A stretch of DNA of 64,000 nucleotides from an uncultured Alphaproteobacteria bacterium (GTDB lineage Bacteria; Pseudomonadota; Alphaproteobacteria; RF32; CAG-239): contig CAKQKH010000002.1 in assembly GCA_934248075.1 (NCBI GenBank), forward strand, positions 73,748 to 137,747. Direction: 5' to 3'. A program made the position numbers and the translations under genes. Shown here one piece after another: positions 36,327-45,853 of the stretch. How positions within the stretch are numbered: the stretch's first letter is position 1; each line of letters opens with the position of its first letter. The notes under the pieces were generated by a model. That model ran no database searches and was not told the DNA's origin. It saw nothing but the letters and a program-made list of their open reading frames with translations.

Positions 36327-36680
36327 CTATTTATTATTTGATTTTACAATCTCGGTCATGGTGATGCCCAATTTGTCGTCAACAACCACAACCTCACCAC
36401 GAGCAACCAGATTGTTGTTTACATAAATATCTATGGCCTCACCGACTTTGCGATCAAGCTCGATAATCGCACCTTTATTCAGCTTCATCAGCTGGCTGAC
36501 GGTCATATGAGTTTTGCCCAAAATCGCCGATACTTTAACCGGAATATTATATACCGCCTCCAAGTCACTGGTGGAGGTTGGAATATCAAAGTCTTCCATT
36601 CCGGAATCTTTGCGGAGAATCGGCTCATCATCCAAAGCCTGACTCTCGTTCATCTCATCTAGTTCCAAATTCTTGTCCAT
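36327..36680 (-). CDS. fliN: Flagellar motor switch protein FliN
   Basis: A 117-residue protein whose C-terminal 80 residues are the SpoA/FliN domain (YNIPVKVSAILGKTHMTVSQLMKLNKGAIIELDRKVGEAIDIYVNN, then GEVVVVDDKLGITMTEIV). FliN forms the lower ring of the C-ring and binds FliH. It is placed between fliH and flbD, as in Caulobacter. The N-terminal 35 residues are acidic. Confidence 0.95.
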   Translation of the reverse strand: MDKNLELDEMNESQALDDEPILRKDSGMEDFDIPTSTSDLEAVYNIPVKVSAILGKTHMTVSQLMKLNKGAIIELDRKVGEAIDIYVNNNLVARGEVVVVDDKLGITMTEIVKSNNK

Positions 36681-36691
36681 TGTCCCTCTCT

Positions 36692-37447
36692 TTATTGGTT
36701 TAACAATTCTTCTACATTATTCAAAACTTGTTCGGTGCTGCGGGCTACGCCGCCGTTTTTCCATTCAACCAGACAATCGCTCATCCCCAAATTAATATCT
36801 TTGTGAACAGCGATTTTGCCTTCAAAATCATTTTTTTCCGCCAGCTTGGAAAGCAACGGAGCCACAACCGCCGCCATCTCGGGATTAAAACTGAAGGATA
36901 AAGCTTTCTCGTTCTTAAAACGAGCAAAATTATCACTCAAAAAAGCTTCAACCTCCTCTTTGGCGACGTCAGCCTCCAAATTCGGCAGTAACTTGCGCAC
37001 CAGTTCCAAAGCAAACTTAAGAGCATTTTGCTCATTCTGCCGGCGATCCTCGCTCTGATCCGCCAACAACGTCAGCAATTTGCCGTTTATTTCCTCCAAC
37101 ACGGCTTGCTGTTGCTTTTGCTCATCAGAAGAAGCTTTGGCAAAACCCTGATTGTAGCCTCGTTCCTCCGCCGCGGCCACCGCCGCATCTAAATCATCTT
37201 GCGAGTAGCTCGGAGCCTTTATCTCCGGCTCTTTGTTTTCCGGTTCTTCAGCATCATCTTTAGCAGCGGCAACTTCCGTTTCTGTGTCGGCAACTTCAGT
37301 TGTTGTGTCTTCAGTCACGGCCTGACTATCTTCGACCGCTTCCGTATCTACAAGCTGCTCTTCAACATCTAGCGGCTCTGCGACGCATTTATCGTCATCG
37401 CAGGATATTACAAAATTATCAAACATAAATTTTTGATATTGTGCCAC
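36692..37447 (-). CDS. fliH: Flagellar assembly protein FliH (FlbE)
   Basis: A 251-residue protein. An acidic N-terminal region (about 20-85, many Glu/Asp/Thr/Val) is followed by a coiled coil (RGYNQGFAKASSDEQKQQQAVLEEIN) and a conserved C-terminal half (ALELVRKLLPNLEADVAKEEV, DINLGMSDCLVEWKNGGVARS). FliH regulates the FliI ATPase and links it to FliN. The acidic stretch is longer than usual. The position between fliG and fliN matches flbE of Caulobacter. Confidence 0.88.
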   Translation of the reverse strand: MAQYQKFMFDNFVISCDDDKCVAEPLDVEEQLVDTEAVEDSQAVTEDTTTEVADTETEVAAAKDDAEEPENKEPEIKAPSYSQDDLDAAVAAAEERGYNQGFAKASSDEQKQQQAVLEEINGKLLTLLADQSEDRRQNEQNALKFALELVRKLLPNLEADVAKEEVEAFLSDNFARFKNEKALSFSFNPEMAAVVAPLLSKLAEKNDFEGKIAVHKDINLGMSDCLVEWKNGGVARSTEQVLNNVEELLNQ

Positions 37448-37468
37448 CTGATGTTTCCTCTATCAACC

Positions 37469-38491
37469 TTAATATACCAATTCGTCGCTGTCTTTGCCCT
37501 CACTGACCACAATCTCACCGGCATTGGCAAGATCTTTGGCCGAAGTAACAATATATTGCTGAGCCTCTTCAACATCACGCAGGCGTACCGGCCCCATGGC
37601 GTCCATATCTTCTTTGATAATTTTGCCGGCACGAGAAGACATATTGTTGAAGAACAGTTCTTTGATGGTTTCTGACGCGCCTTTCAATGCAATCGCCAGC
37701 TTGTCTTTATCAATATTGCGCAGCAATACCTGAATGCCCTGATTGTCAATTCGGATAAGGTCTTCAAATGTAAACATCAAGGACTTAACGCGTTCGGCGC
37801 TCTCACGGTTGCGCTCCTCCAAGGCTTCCATAAACCGAGCCTCGGTGTTGCGATCCAAAGAGTTAAAGATATCGGCGATAAGTTCATGCGAATCGCGGCG
37901 AGTGGATTTGGAAAGATTGCTCATAAATTCTTTGCGCAAAGTCTTTTCCAAACCATCAAGCACCTCTTTCTGAACCGAATCCATACGCAACATGCGCAAC
38001 ACAATTTCCATTGCAAAGTTTTCGGGAAACAACGCTATTACTTTGGCCGCGTGTTCCGCCTTAATCTTGGAAAGAATTACCGCGATGGTCTGCGGATATT
38101 CATTCTTCAGATAATTGGCCAAAACATGCTCATTAACGTTGCCCAACTTATCCCACATGGTGCGTCCGGCCGGCCCGCGGATTTCTTCCATAATTACAGA
38201 AACCCTGTCTTTATCCAAGGCTTTGGCAAGCAACCGCTCCGTACTCTCATAAGTACCAATCAGATTGCCGGTGCTGGACATTTTCTCATTAAATTCGGTT
38301 ACCAGCTGCTCAACCACGTTGGAGTTAACCTTGCCCAGACTGGCCATAATGACGGACAGTTCCTTAATTTCTTCATCGTCCATAATCGAAAATAACGATG
38401 ATGAGCGCTCCTCATCTAAAGAGAGCATTAAAACCGCCGCTTTTTGTTGTCCGGAAAGGACGTTAAAATCATCTATAACATTCTGCTTCAT
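37469..38491 (-). CDS. fliG: Flagellar motor switch protein FliG
   Basis: A 340-residue protein with the three FliG domains. The EHPQTIA-type motif reads [10 protein letters not shown], and the C-terminal torque helix carries charged residues ([21 protein letters not shown], then [18 protein letters not shown]). FliG sits on the MS ring and interacts with the stator. The gene ends 21 nt before fliH and begins 11 nt after fliF. Confidence 0.96.
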   Translation of the reverse strand: MKQNVIDDFNVLSGQQKAAVLMLSLDEERSSSLFSIMDDEEIKELSVIMASLGKVNSNVVEQLVTEFNEKMSSTGNLIGTYESTERLLAKALDKDRVSVIMEEIRGPAGRTMWDKLGNVNEHVLANYLKNEYPQTIAVILSKIKAEHAAKVIALFPENFAMEIVLRMLRMDSVQKEVLDGLEKTLRKEFMSNLSKSTRRDSHELIADIFNSLDRNTEARFMEALEERNRESAERVKSLMFTFEDLIRIDNQGIQVLLRNIDKDKLAIALKGASETIKELFFNNMSSRAGKIIKEDMDAMGPVRLRDVEEAQQYIVTSAKDLANAGEIVVSEGKDSDELVY

Positions 38492-38502
38492 GGTCTATCA
38501 CC

Positions 38503-40119
38503 CTAATTGTCATTGTTATATAACCAAGAGCGCAGGACATTAACCGCCGCTTCAGGGTTCTTTTCAACCAACGCGTTGAGTTTCTTAAGCGAGGACATCT
38601 TAACCCGACCGTCAACCTTATTGAGGTTAACCAAATCATCGGTATTCTCATCGTCATCATTCAAGAAATTGGACAACAGCAAATTATCATCTCCGGCAGC
38701 GCCCAAAAGCTTGTCTCCAGCCGCCGGTGAAGCAGGCTCAAAGGCATTGTTAATCAACGGACGAATTACCAGTAAGATAACCAGTATCGCTACAATTGCA
38801 ACACCCAAACCTTCAGCAATACGCAACAGCTCCGCCTTGGTAAAGCCAAGATACAACATCTCAGGCGCGGTTTCTTCCGCCGGCATAAAGGAGGCAAAGC
38901 GCAAGTTCTCAACTTCAACCATATCTCCGCGGTTGGCATCATAACCAACGGCAGATTTTACCAATGCCGTAATCTTTTCCATTTCATCGGCTGTACGCGG
39001 ACGATACACCATCTCGCCTTGCTCATTCTTCTCATAAACACCATCAACAACCACGCCGACTGTCAAGCGTTTCAGAGTTCCGGTATTTTTAACCTTGTTA
39101 CGAACAATTTTGGATATCTCGTAATTAATGGTCTCTTCGGTCTTTGATTTTTGGTCATAGGCACCGGAACCAGCAGTTACGGTATCACCATTGGGAATAT
39201 TTTGCGCCACAGTAACCGGCACGGCATTTTGCGTCGATGAGCCGTTTTCGGTAACGGTTGCCTGAGAACGCACAACTTGTCCGTCCGGATCATACAGCTC
39301 CTCATTGGTAACAACCTCATCAAAATCCATTTCTATTGTTACCTGAGCCTGAGCATGACCCTGTCCAACCGTTTTTTCCAACAAATCCTGAACCTTATTG
39401 GCAAGTTTGCGTTCTTGCTCAATCCTCATCAACTCATTATTGGTGTTTTTTACGGCTGCCTTTTGGCTCTCATCATAATCTGTCAGCAGATTACCAGCCG
39501 CATCTACAATAGATACGTTCTTAACCTCTAACTTTGGCACCGCGGCGGCAACCAACTTCTGAATCGACTGCACCGTGGCCGGATCCAACTTGCCCTCTCT
39601 GGTTTTGATGACCACTGAGGCTGTCGGAGTTTGCTCTTCTCTTGAAAACATCTCTCGTTTGGGCATAACCAAATGCACTCTGGCAGATTTGATATTATCA
39701 ACTGAACGAATCGTCCGCGCCAATTCGCCCTCAAGAGCGCGAATCAGATTCACATTTTGCACAAAATTGGTAGAGCCAAGAGCATCAGCATTGTCAAACA
39801 CTTCATAACCAACATTGGCCCCTTTGGAGGATAAGGCCAGCTCCGCCGTGTTTACCCGCATACGGTTCACATCATCAACCGGAACCAAAATTTCCGTGCC
39901 GTTTTTTAAGAGCTTATACTTTACGTTCTCGCTGTCTAGTCTGGCAACTATCTGTTTGGCGTCTTCAAGTTCAAGATCCGTATATAAAACTCCATACTCT
40001 TTGGAGTTCATTTGCACCGCCAAATACACAAAAAAGCTAATCAAAAAGATAACTATCGCCGCAATAGAAGCCAATCTTCCCGGCGACATATTCTTCAAAG
40101 TCTGCAGTATATTATTCAC
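38503..40119 (-). CDS. fliF: Flagellar MS-ring protein FliF
   Basis: A 538-residue protein with two membrane segments (about residues 18-38 and 432-452), the periplasmic ring-building motifs between (YGVLYTDLELEDAKQIVARL, KSARVHLVMPKREMF, VNYEISK-like INYEISKIVRN) and a C-terminal cytoplasmic tail that binds FliG. I choose the GTG at 40119, which has GGGGAA 6 nt upstream; the frame also opens at a TTG at 40131 with no ribosome binding site. It heads the fliF-fliG-fliH-fliN-flbD group. Confidence 0.95.
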   Translation of the reverse strand: MNNILQTLKNMSPGRLASIAAIVIFLISFFVYLAVQMNSKEYGVLYTDLELEDAKQIVARLDSENVKYKLLKNGTEILVPVDDVNRMRVNTAELALSSKGANVGYEVFDNADALGSTNFVQNVNLIRALEGELARTIRSVDNIKSARVHLVMPKREMFSREEQTPTASVVIKTREGKLDPATVQSIQKLVAAAVPKLEVKNVSIVDAAGNLLTDYDESQKAAVKNTNNELMRIEQERKLANKVQDLLEKTVGQGHAQAQVTIEMDFDEVVTNEELYDPDGQVVRSQATVTENGSSTQNAVPVTVAQNIPNGDTVTAGSGAYDQKSKTEETINYEISKIVRNKVKNTGTLKRLTVGVVVDGVYEKNEQGEMVYRPRTADEMEKITALVKSAVGYDANRGDMVEVENLRFASFMPAEETAPEMLYLGFTKAELLRIAEGLGVAIVAILVILLVIRPLINNAFEPASPAAGDKLLGAAGDDNLLLSNFLNDDDENTDDLVNLNKVDGRVKMSSLKKLNALVEKNPEAAVNVLRSWLYNNDN

Positions 40120-40282
40120 TAGATTCCCCAATCTATTGTAATAACTTAAAATTTTAAAATTTACCTACTCAACTAGGCAAAATTTTCCCCATTTACTTTT
40201 ATCTTTAACGTAAAAATCTTATTTGTGAAACATATATTTCAACATATCCACCGATGCCGAATCCGATACCAATATACAAAGC

Positions 40283-40310
40283 AAGAGCGGTCATTCTGGC
40301 CGCTCTTACT
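40283..40310 (-). terminator. Weak terminator after flgE
   Basis: The stem AAGAGCGG/CCGCTCTT with a 9 nt loop is followed on the minus strand by GCTTTGT, a poor T tract. It lies 38 nt beyond the flgE stop and may split the hook and basal-body transcripts. Confidence 0.5.
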
Positions 40311-40347
40311 TTAGTTTCAGGAGGAAAGATTTTAACCTAAGTTATTT

Positions 40348-42576
40348 CTAGGTCATTCTGGTGAGTTCATCCAGCATCTCATCAGCCGTGGTGATAATCT
40401 TGGTGGCGGCTGAATATGCACGCTGGGTGATAATCATATTCGAGAACTCGGTTGCCAAATCTACGGTCGATTGCTCCAAAGAGTTGGCCTCGACTTTGCC
40501 GGCGCCGTTGGTATTGGCCATTTTGAGCAAAGCCTGTCCGGAATAATCGGTCTCAATCCAAGCATTACCGGTAAGAGCGCTCATGCCATTGGGATTGGAA
40601 AACGTTGCCAATGGCAAAATGGCAATCGGACGGGTCTCACCATTGTCATACAAGGCGGTAACAACGCCGCTCTGATCAACGCTGACTCCGGCATAGCTAC
40701 CGAATTTGGCGCCGTCTTGCTTGATGTAGTTGGTATTGAAATTACCGGCCAAGCTGGTCAGACCATCGTTGGTGCCGACATTGCCCTGAATCAGACTAAT
40801 CGGGGTTCCCTGTCCATATTCACCAGTCATATTCTGAGCGCCGTTAGCCCACTCAATCTGCATCGAATCTACAAAGTAGTATTTCGGCGTACCGTCAGCA
40901 TTAAATTTGACTGCCGGAACAATTGAGCCAGCCTCAATCTCTGTATTGTTTACATTAAAGCTGTTTTTTAAGGTGACGGCGGTGGTGGACAGATCGGCAA
41001 ATGTGGTAACATTGCCATTGCGACCGGTGCCTTTAATGATATTGGCTACGCCGCGAAAATCGAGCGACAAATCAGGACCAGTGGAGGTTGGAATAAACTC
41101 AACTGAGGTGCCGCTGGCAGAAACACGCTCCGGTTCAGTAACATTAATCTTAATAGCGGTAGCAACCAACTCGGCAATCTTTACGGCATTGATAGTGCCG
41201 TCAGCATTGGTGGCCTGACGCAGGTCAATCTGAGTGCTGTTTGCCGGATCGGCATTTACAAAGCTATAAGTTTTGCCATCAACAACAAAGGTTCCGGCGT
41301 AATCAGCGGCGTTGTTGCTGGTGAAACTGATGGTGGCGGTATTTTTCAATTCATCATCAATAGCATTAATGGTAAAAGTACCGGTAGCCACGCCGTTTTC
41401 ATCAGGGTTAACTGCCGCCTGCAAACAAGACAACGTCTTGCTGGCATCGATTACCAAAGCGCCGCCGCCGACAGACTGCTCGATAAACACGCGATTAGAA
41501 TCGGCGCTGAAACGATTGGCTCCGGGCATGACCGAATTTATTACGCTAACGAATTTTTCAGTCAAATCACTGGTTGAAACAATACCAGAAGAAATATCCA
41601 CGGCAATATTGCCAGCCTGAGCAGTGGCTCCAGGAGTTTTCAAAAACTCAAAATTAAAGGTTTGGCCGGTCTGCTGGTCCGTAATGGTGATCACAGAACC
41701 GTTGTCAGGCAAAGAGCTAAACTCCAGCTGGCCGGCAGCATAATAAATATCAGCCACAGAATCCTTGGAATTTTCGCGCGTGCCGGTCAAAGATACGCTG
41801 GCGGCACCGCTCGGCAAAGAAGCGGCCATGCCCCAAGTATTTGAACTCTGTTTGGTGTAGGTCAGGTTCATATTGCTGGCGTTGCCCAAGCTGTCATATA
41901 TAAGCGCGTTTACGGAATGACGGCCGCCGGCTGTCGGATTAGATGTGCTGAACACCGGATCGCCGGACGGAAGGTTGGCGCCGTAACTAATCTGCTGGGT
42001 CGGAGTAGCAGAACCGCCGATTGTGGACAGGTTAATCGGGCGCAGGTTGCGCGAATCCACAATATTGTCGTTGATATAGACGGTATCACCGGCTGAGTTA
42101 TAATAAGCTTTCATATAATTGATGCCGTTAATATTAACAACCGTGGCGTTAGAATTACCGTCCCAAGGCAATAAAGACCAACCCTGCAAATAGAAACCAG
42201 CGGTGTTTTTCAGATATCCTTTATCATCAATATCAAAATCACCGGCGCGGGTGTATGCCCAGGTATCGCTCTCACCGGGGTGAGCGGCAGAGTTTACCAC
42301 AAAGTAGCCATTGCCACTAACAGCCATAGCCGTGCTGGAAGAGTTGGCCGCCAGCAAACCTTGCGTGTTAATTCCCTGCTTGGAAACAGGCTGAACGCCG
42401 CCGGGCGAATAGTGGGTGCTAGATGTTTGTTTGGTTACCAGGGTCGAAAAAGCGACCGAGTTGTTTTTGTAACCAACGGTGTTGACGTTGGAAATATTAT
42501 CAGAGATGGCTCCCATCGCAGTGGATTGGGCGGCCAAGCCTGAAATTCCCGATTGCATTGCTCCAAAAATACTCAT
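40348..42576 (-). CDS. flgE: Flagellar hook protein FlgE
   Basis: A 742-residue hook protein. The N-terminal rod-type motif is in MSIFGAMQSGISGLAAQSTAMGAISDNISNVNTVGYKN and the C-terminal part ends LATEFSNMIITQRAYSAATKIITTADEMLDELTRMT, both forming the D0 helices. The middle is long (E. coli FlgE has about 400 residues), with Ser/Thr/Asn-rich beta domains. It is exported by the flagellar type III system without a signal peptide. flgD and fliK precede it. Confidence 0.95.
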   Translation of the reverse strand: MSIFGAMQSGISGLAAQSTAMGAISDNISNVNTVGYKNNSVAFSTLVTKQTSSTHYSPGGVQPVSKQGINTQGLLAANSSSTAMAVSGNGYFVVNSAAHPGESDTWAYTRAGDFDIDDKGYLKNTAGFYLQGWSLLPWDGNSNATVVNINGINYMKAYYNSAGDTVYINDNIVDSRNLRPINLSTIGGSATPTQQISYGANLPSGDPVFSTSNPTAGGRHSVNALIYDSLGNASNMNLTYTKQSSNTWGMAASLPSGAASVSLTGTRENSKDSVADIYYAAGQLEFSSLPDNGSVITITDQQTGQTFNFEFLKTPGATAQAGNIAVDISSGIVSTSDLTEKFVSVINSVMPGANRFSADSNRVFIEQSVGGGALVIDASKTLSCLQAAVNPDENGVATGTFTINAIDDELKNTATISFTSNNAADYAGTFVVDGKTYSFVNADPANSTQIDLRQATNADGTINAVKIAELVATAIKINVTEPERVSASGTSVEFIPTSTGPDLSLDFRGVANIIKGTGRNGNVTTFADLSTTAVTLKNSFNVNNTEIEAGSIVPAVKFNADGTPKYYFVDSMQIEWANGAQNMTGEYGQGTPISLIQGNVGTNDGLTSLAGNFNTNYIKQDGAKFGSYAGVSVDQSGVVTALYDNGETRPIAILPLATFSNPNGMSALTGNAWIETDYSGQALLKMANTNGAGKVEANSLEQSTVDLATEFSNMIITQRAYSAATKIITTADEMLDELTRMT

Positions 42577-42601
42577 TTTCGTTCTCCTAAAACTTCAATA
42601 A

Positions 42602-43336
42602 TTATACTGTTTGGCTGTTTGCCTTATCGGCGCTGCTATCGCCGAGTTTAGCTTTATCAAAATAATCATCATTACGCATGGTAAGAATATCGCTCAAGTT
42701 TGCGGTTACCGCATTGCCAAGACCGATGTAAATACCACCGTCATCGCTGGCAACACCAGTAACTTTGCCAAATACTGTGGTGGTAACAGTGGCCGAAGCC
42801 TCACCATTGGCAACTTTGGGGCTGATAACAACCTGATAAGCTCCGTCCTCAAGCTGAATGCCGTTGCTATCCTTGCCATCCCATTCAAATTCATGAGTGC
42901 CGGAAGTCTTTTCGCCAGTGGCGGTATATACAACTTTGCCATTCATGTCTTTTACCGTAATGGTGGTTGACAACACATCTTTGTTGAGAGTGTAAGTTGC
43001 TTTGGCCTTGCCGCCGTCAAGAGGCATAACATCGCCCAAAACCTGAGCGGTTTTGCCAATATAAGAAACCGCCTGCGCCCCAAGATTGGACAAATTCAGC
43101 GAGAGCAAAGAATCTAACTTGGTGTTCATCTGAATAGCCTGCTCAACGCTCGAATATTGCACCAACTGATTGGTGAATTCTGCCGTATCCATAGGGTCCA
43201 GCGGATCCTGATATTTCAACTGCGTGGTCAGCAATTGCAAAAAAGTGTTCATATCCGCCGACAAGGTCTGACTACTGGCGTTGGTCTTGGCCGAGCCGGT
43301 CTGGATAGTGTTGGTAATTGCGCTTACGTCTGTCAT
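42602..43336 (-). CDS. flgD: Flagellar hook capping protein FlgD
   Basis: A 244-residue protein. The N-terminal FlgD motif is DMNTFLQLLTTQLKYQDPLDPMDTAEFTNQLVQYSSVEQ; a FlgD Ig-like/tudor part follows (TGEKTSGTHEFEWDGKDSNGIQLEDGAYQV). FlgD caps the growing hook. It is located between fliK and flgE, a typical hook operon. AGGGGAG precedes the ATG. Confidence 0.96.
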   Translation of the reverse strand: MTDVSAITNTIQTGSAKTNASSQTLSADMNTFLQLLTTQLKYQDPLDPMDTAEFTNQLVQYSSVEQAIQMNTKLDSLLSLNLSNLGAQAVSYIGKTAQVLGDVMPLDGGKAKATYTLNKDVLSTTITVKDMNGKVVYTATGEKTSGTHEFEWDGKDSNGIQLEDGAYQVVISPKVANGEASATVTTTVFGKVTGVASDDGGIYIGLGNAVTANLSDILTMRNDDYFDKAKLGDSSADKANSQTV

Positions 43337-43355
43337 GGCGGTTCTCCCCTAAACC

Positions 43356-45059
43356 TTATACCCTGATATTAAGCCCGCCTTCGGCTGTCCAACCATAAAG
43401 ATTGTCATTGCCAGCCGCGTATTCGGCGGAATCTTGTTCCAAAACATTGCCGATAAAGTTTCTGAGCTCGGCGTTTCTGTCCTGCTCGCGTCCGCTTTCG
43501 GCTCCCTCTTGGAAGCTAAAGCTGAATGAACCGGCATCGGTATCGAATCCGGCGTCCTGAAACGCTTTTTCCAAGTTTTGGACTTCACTTTGCAAAATTT
43601 CCATTGTTTCCGGACGGCTGGCCACAATATGCGCCTGCAATTTGCCGTCTTTGGAAATTTGCATTTTAATTTGAATATGTCCCAAATCTTCCGGTTTTAA
43701 TTTAATGTCAATGCTATCCACACCCTTAACCGCAGATTTGGTAATGTTAACTTTCACCTGATCAACAACTTCTTTGCTCATGCCTTTATAAACATCGCGG
43801 AAAGAAGTTTCGCTCGTATGAGAGCGGTTTTCAGCGGCAACATTGTTGCCGGCCGCCAAATTCAGCGCATGGCCGCCACTTGTTTCAGCAGTCGCGACGC
43901 CATCAACGCCCGCAACTTGAACAATTTTTGCCGAATTTTGCATTTCAGCATTCAAGCTAGGCGCCATTACAGGAGCGGCAACTCCGTTTGGCAGAGCAGA
44001 AGCAGCCGGTTGAGCCGACTGCGGCTGCGCAGAAACCGGAGTTTGCGCATCAGTGGTTTTAACTTTTTGTTCCACAGCGCTCTCATCAATAGCCGCGTTA
44101 ACTATCTCTTCTAATACTATGCCGTCACGAACCAGTTTGGCATCATCAGCCAAAGCAACCTGATCTTCTTTGACCTCTACACTGACACGAACCTTATGAA
44201 CATCGCCCGACTTGCTGTCCAAAATCTGCGCCTGAGCGGCCAAATCAGCGTCGGCATACTCTACATTTTGCTCCGGCAAAACATTTTGCAAATCAGATGA
44301 AAAATCTCTATCTTCATGGGCGGAAATTTTTGCCGGCTGCAGAGCTACCTGACCATTTTCCGTATATTCAGGCGCAATATACAGCTGTCCGTTATCAGAA
44401 GCCTGTTGCAGTTTAGCGGCAAATTCAGCACCGCTCATAGTAACGATTTCACCACTGGCATCGTCAAGAACACTGACCACCGGCATTTGCGCCAAAGCAT
44501 CGAGATTAACCTCAGTTTCAGGCAACAGAACAACCTCATCGCCGCTCATAGTAGCAATCGGCGCGGCATCATCGCCCAGCAAAGTCACCTGCAGATCACG
44601 CATTACCGGCTCGGCATTTTCCAACGGTTGAACCACGGAAGCAGCATCTGCTGCCATAACCGGAGCGGCTTCTACTGCATTATCAATCATTTTAGGAGCC
44701 TCAGGCGCCGCAGAGTCTTGCGCCACGTTTAACGGAGCAGAATCCAGCCCCGCCTGCTTACGCTCGTTCTGACGAACTACCGATTTAGCGCTCTTTTCAG
44801 CAGCGCGAATTTTCTTGGCCGGTTTATCTTTTTTAACTTCTGTCTTTTCAGGAATCGCCGACGCTTTGTCATCACTCTTAACATCTTTAAGAGCAACCTT
44901 GGTATCTCCGCCCTTAGCCAAAGAGCCGCCCAAATCTCCCAACTGATTGACCAAATTGGCAAAACCAGAGTTCAGGAGCTGACCGGAGGCATTGTTGGCG
45001 GCAGCCTTTATAAACATCGCCTGAACTGTGGCATTATTATTTACATCTTTGATTTCCAT
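43356..45059 (-). CDS. fliK: Flagellar hook-length control protein FliK
   Basis: A 567-residue protein. The N-terminal and middle parts are low-complexity (Ala, Val, Asp, Gln rich). The C-terminal FliK domain (about 430-520) has the diagnostic IDIKLKPEDLGHIQIKMQISKDGKLQAHI pattern. FliK measures the hook and switches export specificity through FlhB. It is the first gene after a sigma-54 promoter and is followed by flgD and flgE. Confidence 0.9.
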   Translation of the reverse strand: MEIKDVNNNATVQAMFIKAAANNASGQLLNSGFANLVNQLGDLGGSLAKGGDTKVALKDVKSDDKASAIPEKTEVKKDKPAKKIRAAEKSAKSVVRQNERKQAGLDSAPLNVAQDSAAPEAPKMIDNAVEAAPVMAADAASVVQPLENAEPVMRDLQVTLLGDDAAPIATMSGDEVVLLPETEVNLDALAQMPVVSVLDDASGEIVTMSGAEFAAKLQQASDNGQLYIAPEYTENGQVALQPAKISAHEDRDFSSDLQNVLPEQNVEYADADLAAQAQILDSKSGDVHKVRVSVEVKEDQVALADDAKLVRDGIVLEEIVNAAIDESAVEQKVKTTDAQTPVSAQPQSAQPAASALPNGVAAPVMAPSLNAEMQNSAKIVQVAGVDGVATAETSGGHALNLAAGNNVAAENRSHTSETSFRDVYKGMSKEVVDQVKVNITKSAVKGVDSIDIKLKPEDLGHIQIKMQISKDGKLQAHIVASRPETMEILQSEVQNLEKAFQDAGFDTDAGSFSFSFQEGAESGREQDRNAELRNFIGNVLEQDSAEYAAGNDNLYGWTAEGGLNIRV

Positions 45060-45099
45060 GGTCTTAAACCCTTAAAAAATTTCGCTTACCACTCTATAT

Positions 45100-45114
45100 G
45101 CAAAAACCGTGCCA
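45100..45114 (-). promoter_or_regulatory. Sigma-54 (-24/-12) promoter of the fliK-flgD-flgE operon
   Basis: The minus strand reads TGGCACGGTTTTTGC, an exact match to the TGGCAC-N5-TTGC consensus. It lies about 40 nt upstream of the fliK start and points at it. FlbD, encoded in the same cluster, is the natural activator. Confidence 0.85.
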
Positions 45115-45344
45115 GTGTGAACGCGTAAGAATTTATTCGCTTGTCAGCAACTAATCGCGCTCGAAATTATGCCAATTTAAATAATCAGTTTAATTTTAAC
45201 AAAAATTATCATTTTTTGATGATTTTTGCGTATTTTAGCGGTAAAAATGGCAAAAAATGCAGATTTTTGTTGTATTTTTGCTCAAAAAAGGGTAGTTAGA
45301 AGAATAGTGATAGTTTTTTAATTTTAAGAAAGAGAATTAACCTC

Positions 45345-45839
45345 ATGTCAACATCTTTAGACACTAAAGTTATCGGCAAGCTGGCCGAGATTCTGGACAA
45401 GAACAACCTGACCGAGATTGAATATGAAGACGAAGGTTGCCGCATTAGTATAAGTCGTTCGGCTCAAGGCGCAGTTGCCTCTGTTGCCACTCCGGTTTAT
45501 CAACCGGCTCCGGCGGCTCCTGCTCCTCAGGCTCCAGCGCCAACAGCACCGGAAGCCCCCGCCGCGGTTTCGACACCAGCCGCAGAGGAAGATTACGCCA
45601 ACAGCCCCAACTCTGTGAAATCTCCGATGGTGGGCGTGGTTTATCTTTCCGCCGACCCCAGCTCTCCCGACTATGTAAAAGCCGGAGACAGCGTTAAAGA
45701 AGGTGATATCGTATGTTTGATTGAGGCGATGAAGACTTTTAATCCGGTTAAAGCGCACAAGAGCGGTACGGTTACCAAAATTTTGGTTGAAGGCGGAGAT
45801 CCGGTTGAGTTCGGCGAGCCTTTGGTTGTTATTGAATAG
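45345..45839 (+). CDS. accB: Biotin carboxyl carrier protein of acetyl-CoA carboxylase
   Basis: A 164-residue protein. The N-terminal 45 residues dimerize; an Ala/Pro linker (PAAPAPQAPAPTAPEAPAAVS) follows; the C-terminal biotinyl domain carries the biotinylated lysine in EAMKTFNPV. It carries carboxybiotin between AccC and the transferase in the first step of fatty acid synthesis. accC follows 14 nt downstream. The 285 bp upstream is AT-rich; I see no convincing plus-strand promoter there. Confidence 0.97.
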   Translation: MSTSLDTKVIGKLAEILDKNNLTEIEYEDEGCRISISRSAQGAVASVATPVYQPAPAAPAPQAPAPTAPEAPAAVSTPAAEEDYANSPNSVKSPMVGVVYLSADPSSPDYVKAGDSVKEGDIVCLIEAMKTFNPVKAHKSGTVTKILVEGGDPVEFGEPLVVIE

Positions 45840-45853
45840 CATAGGATTTTTGC

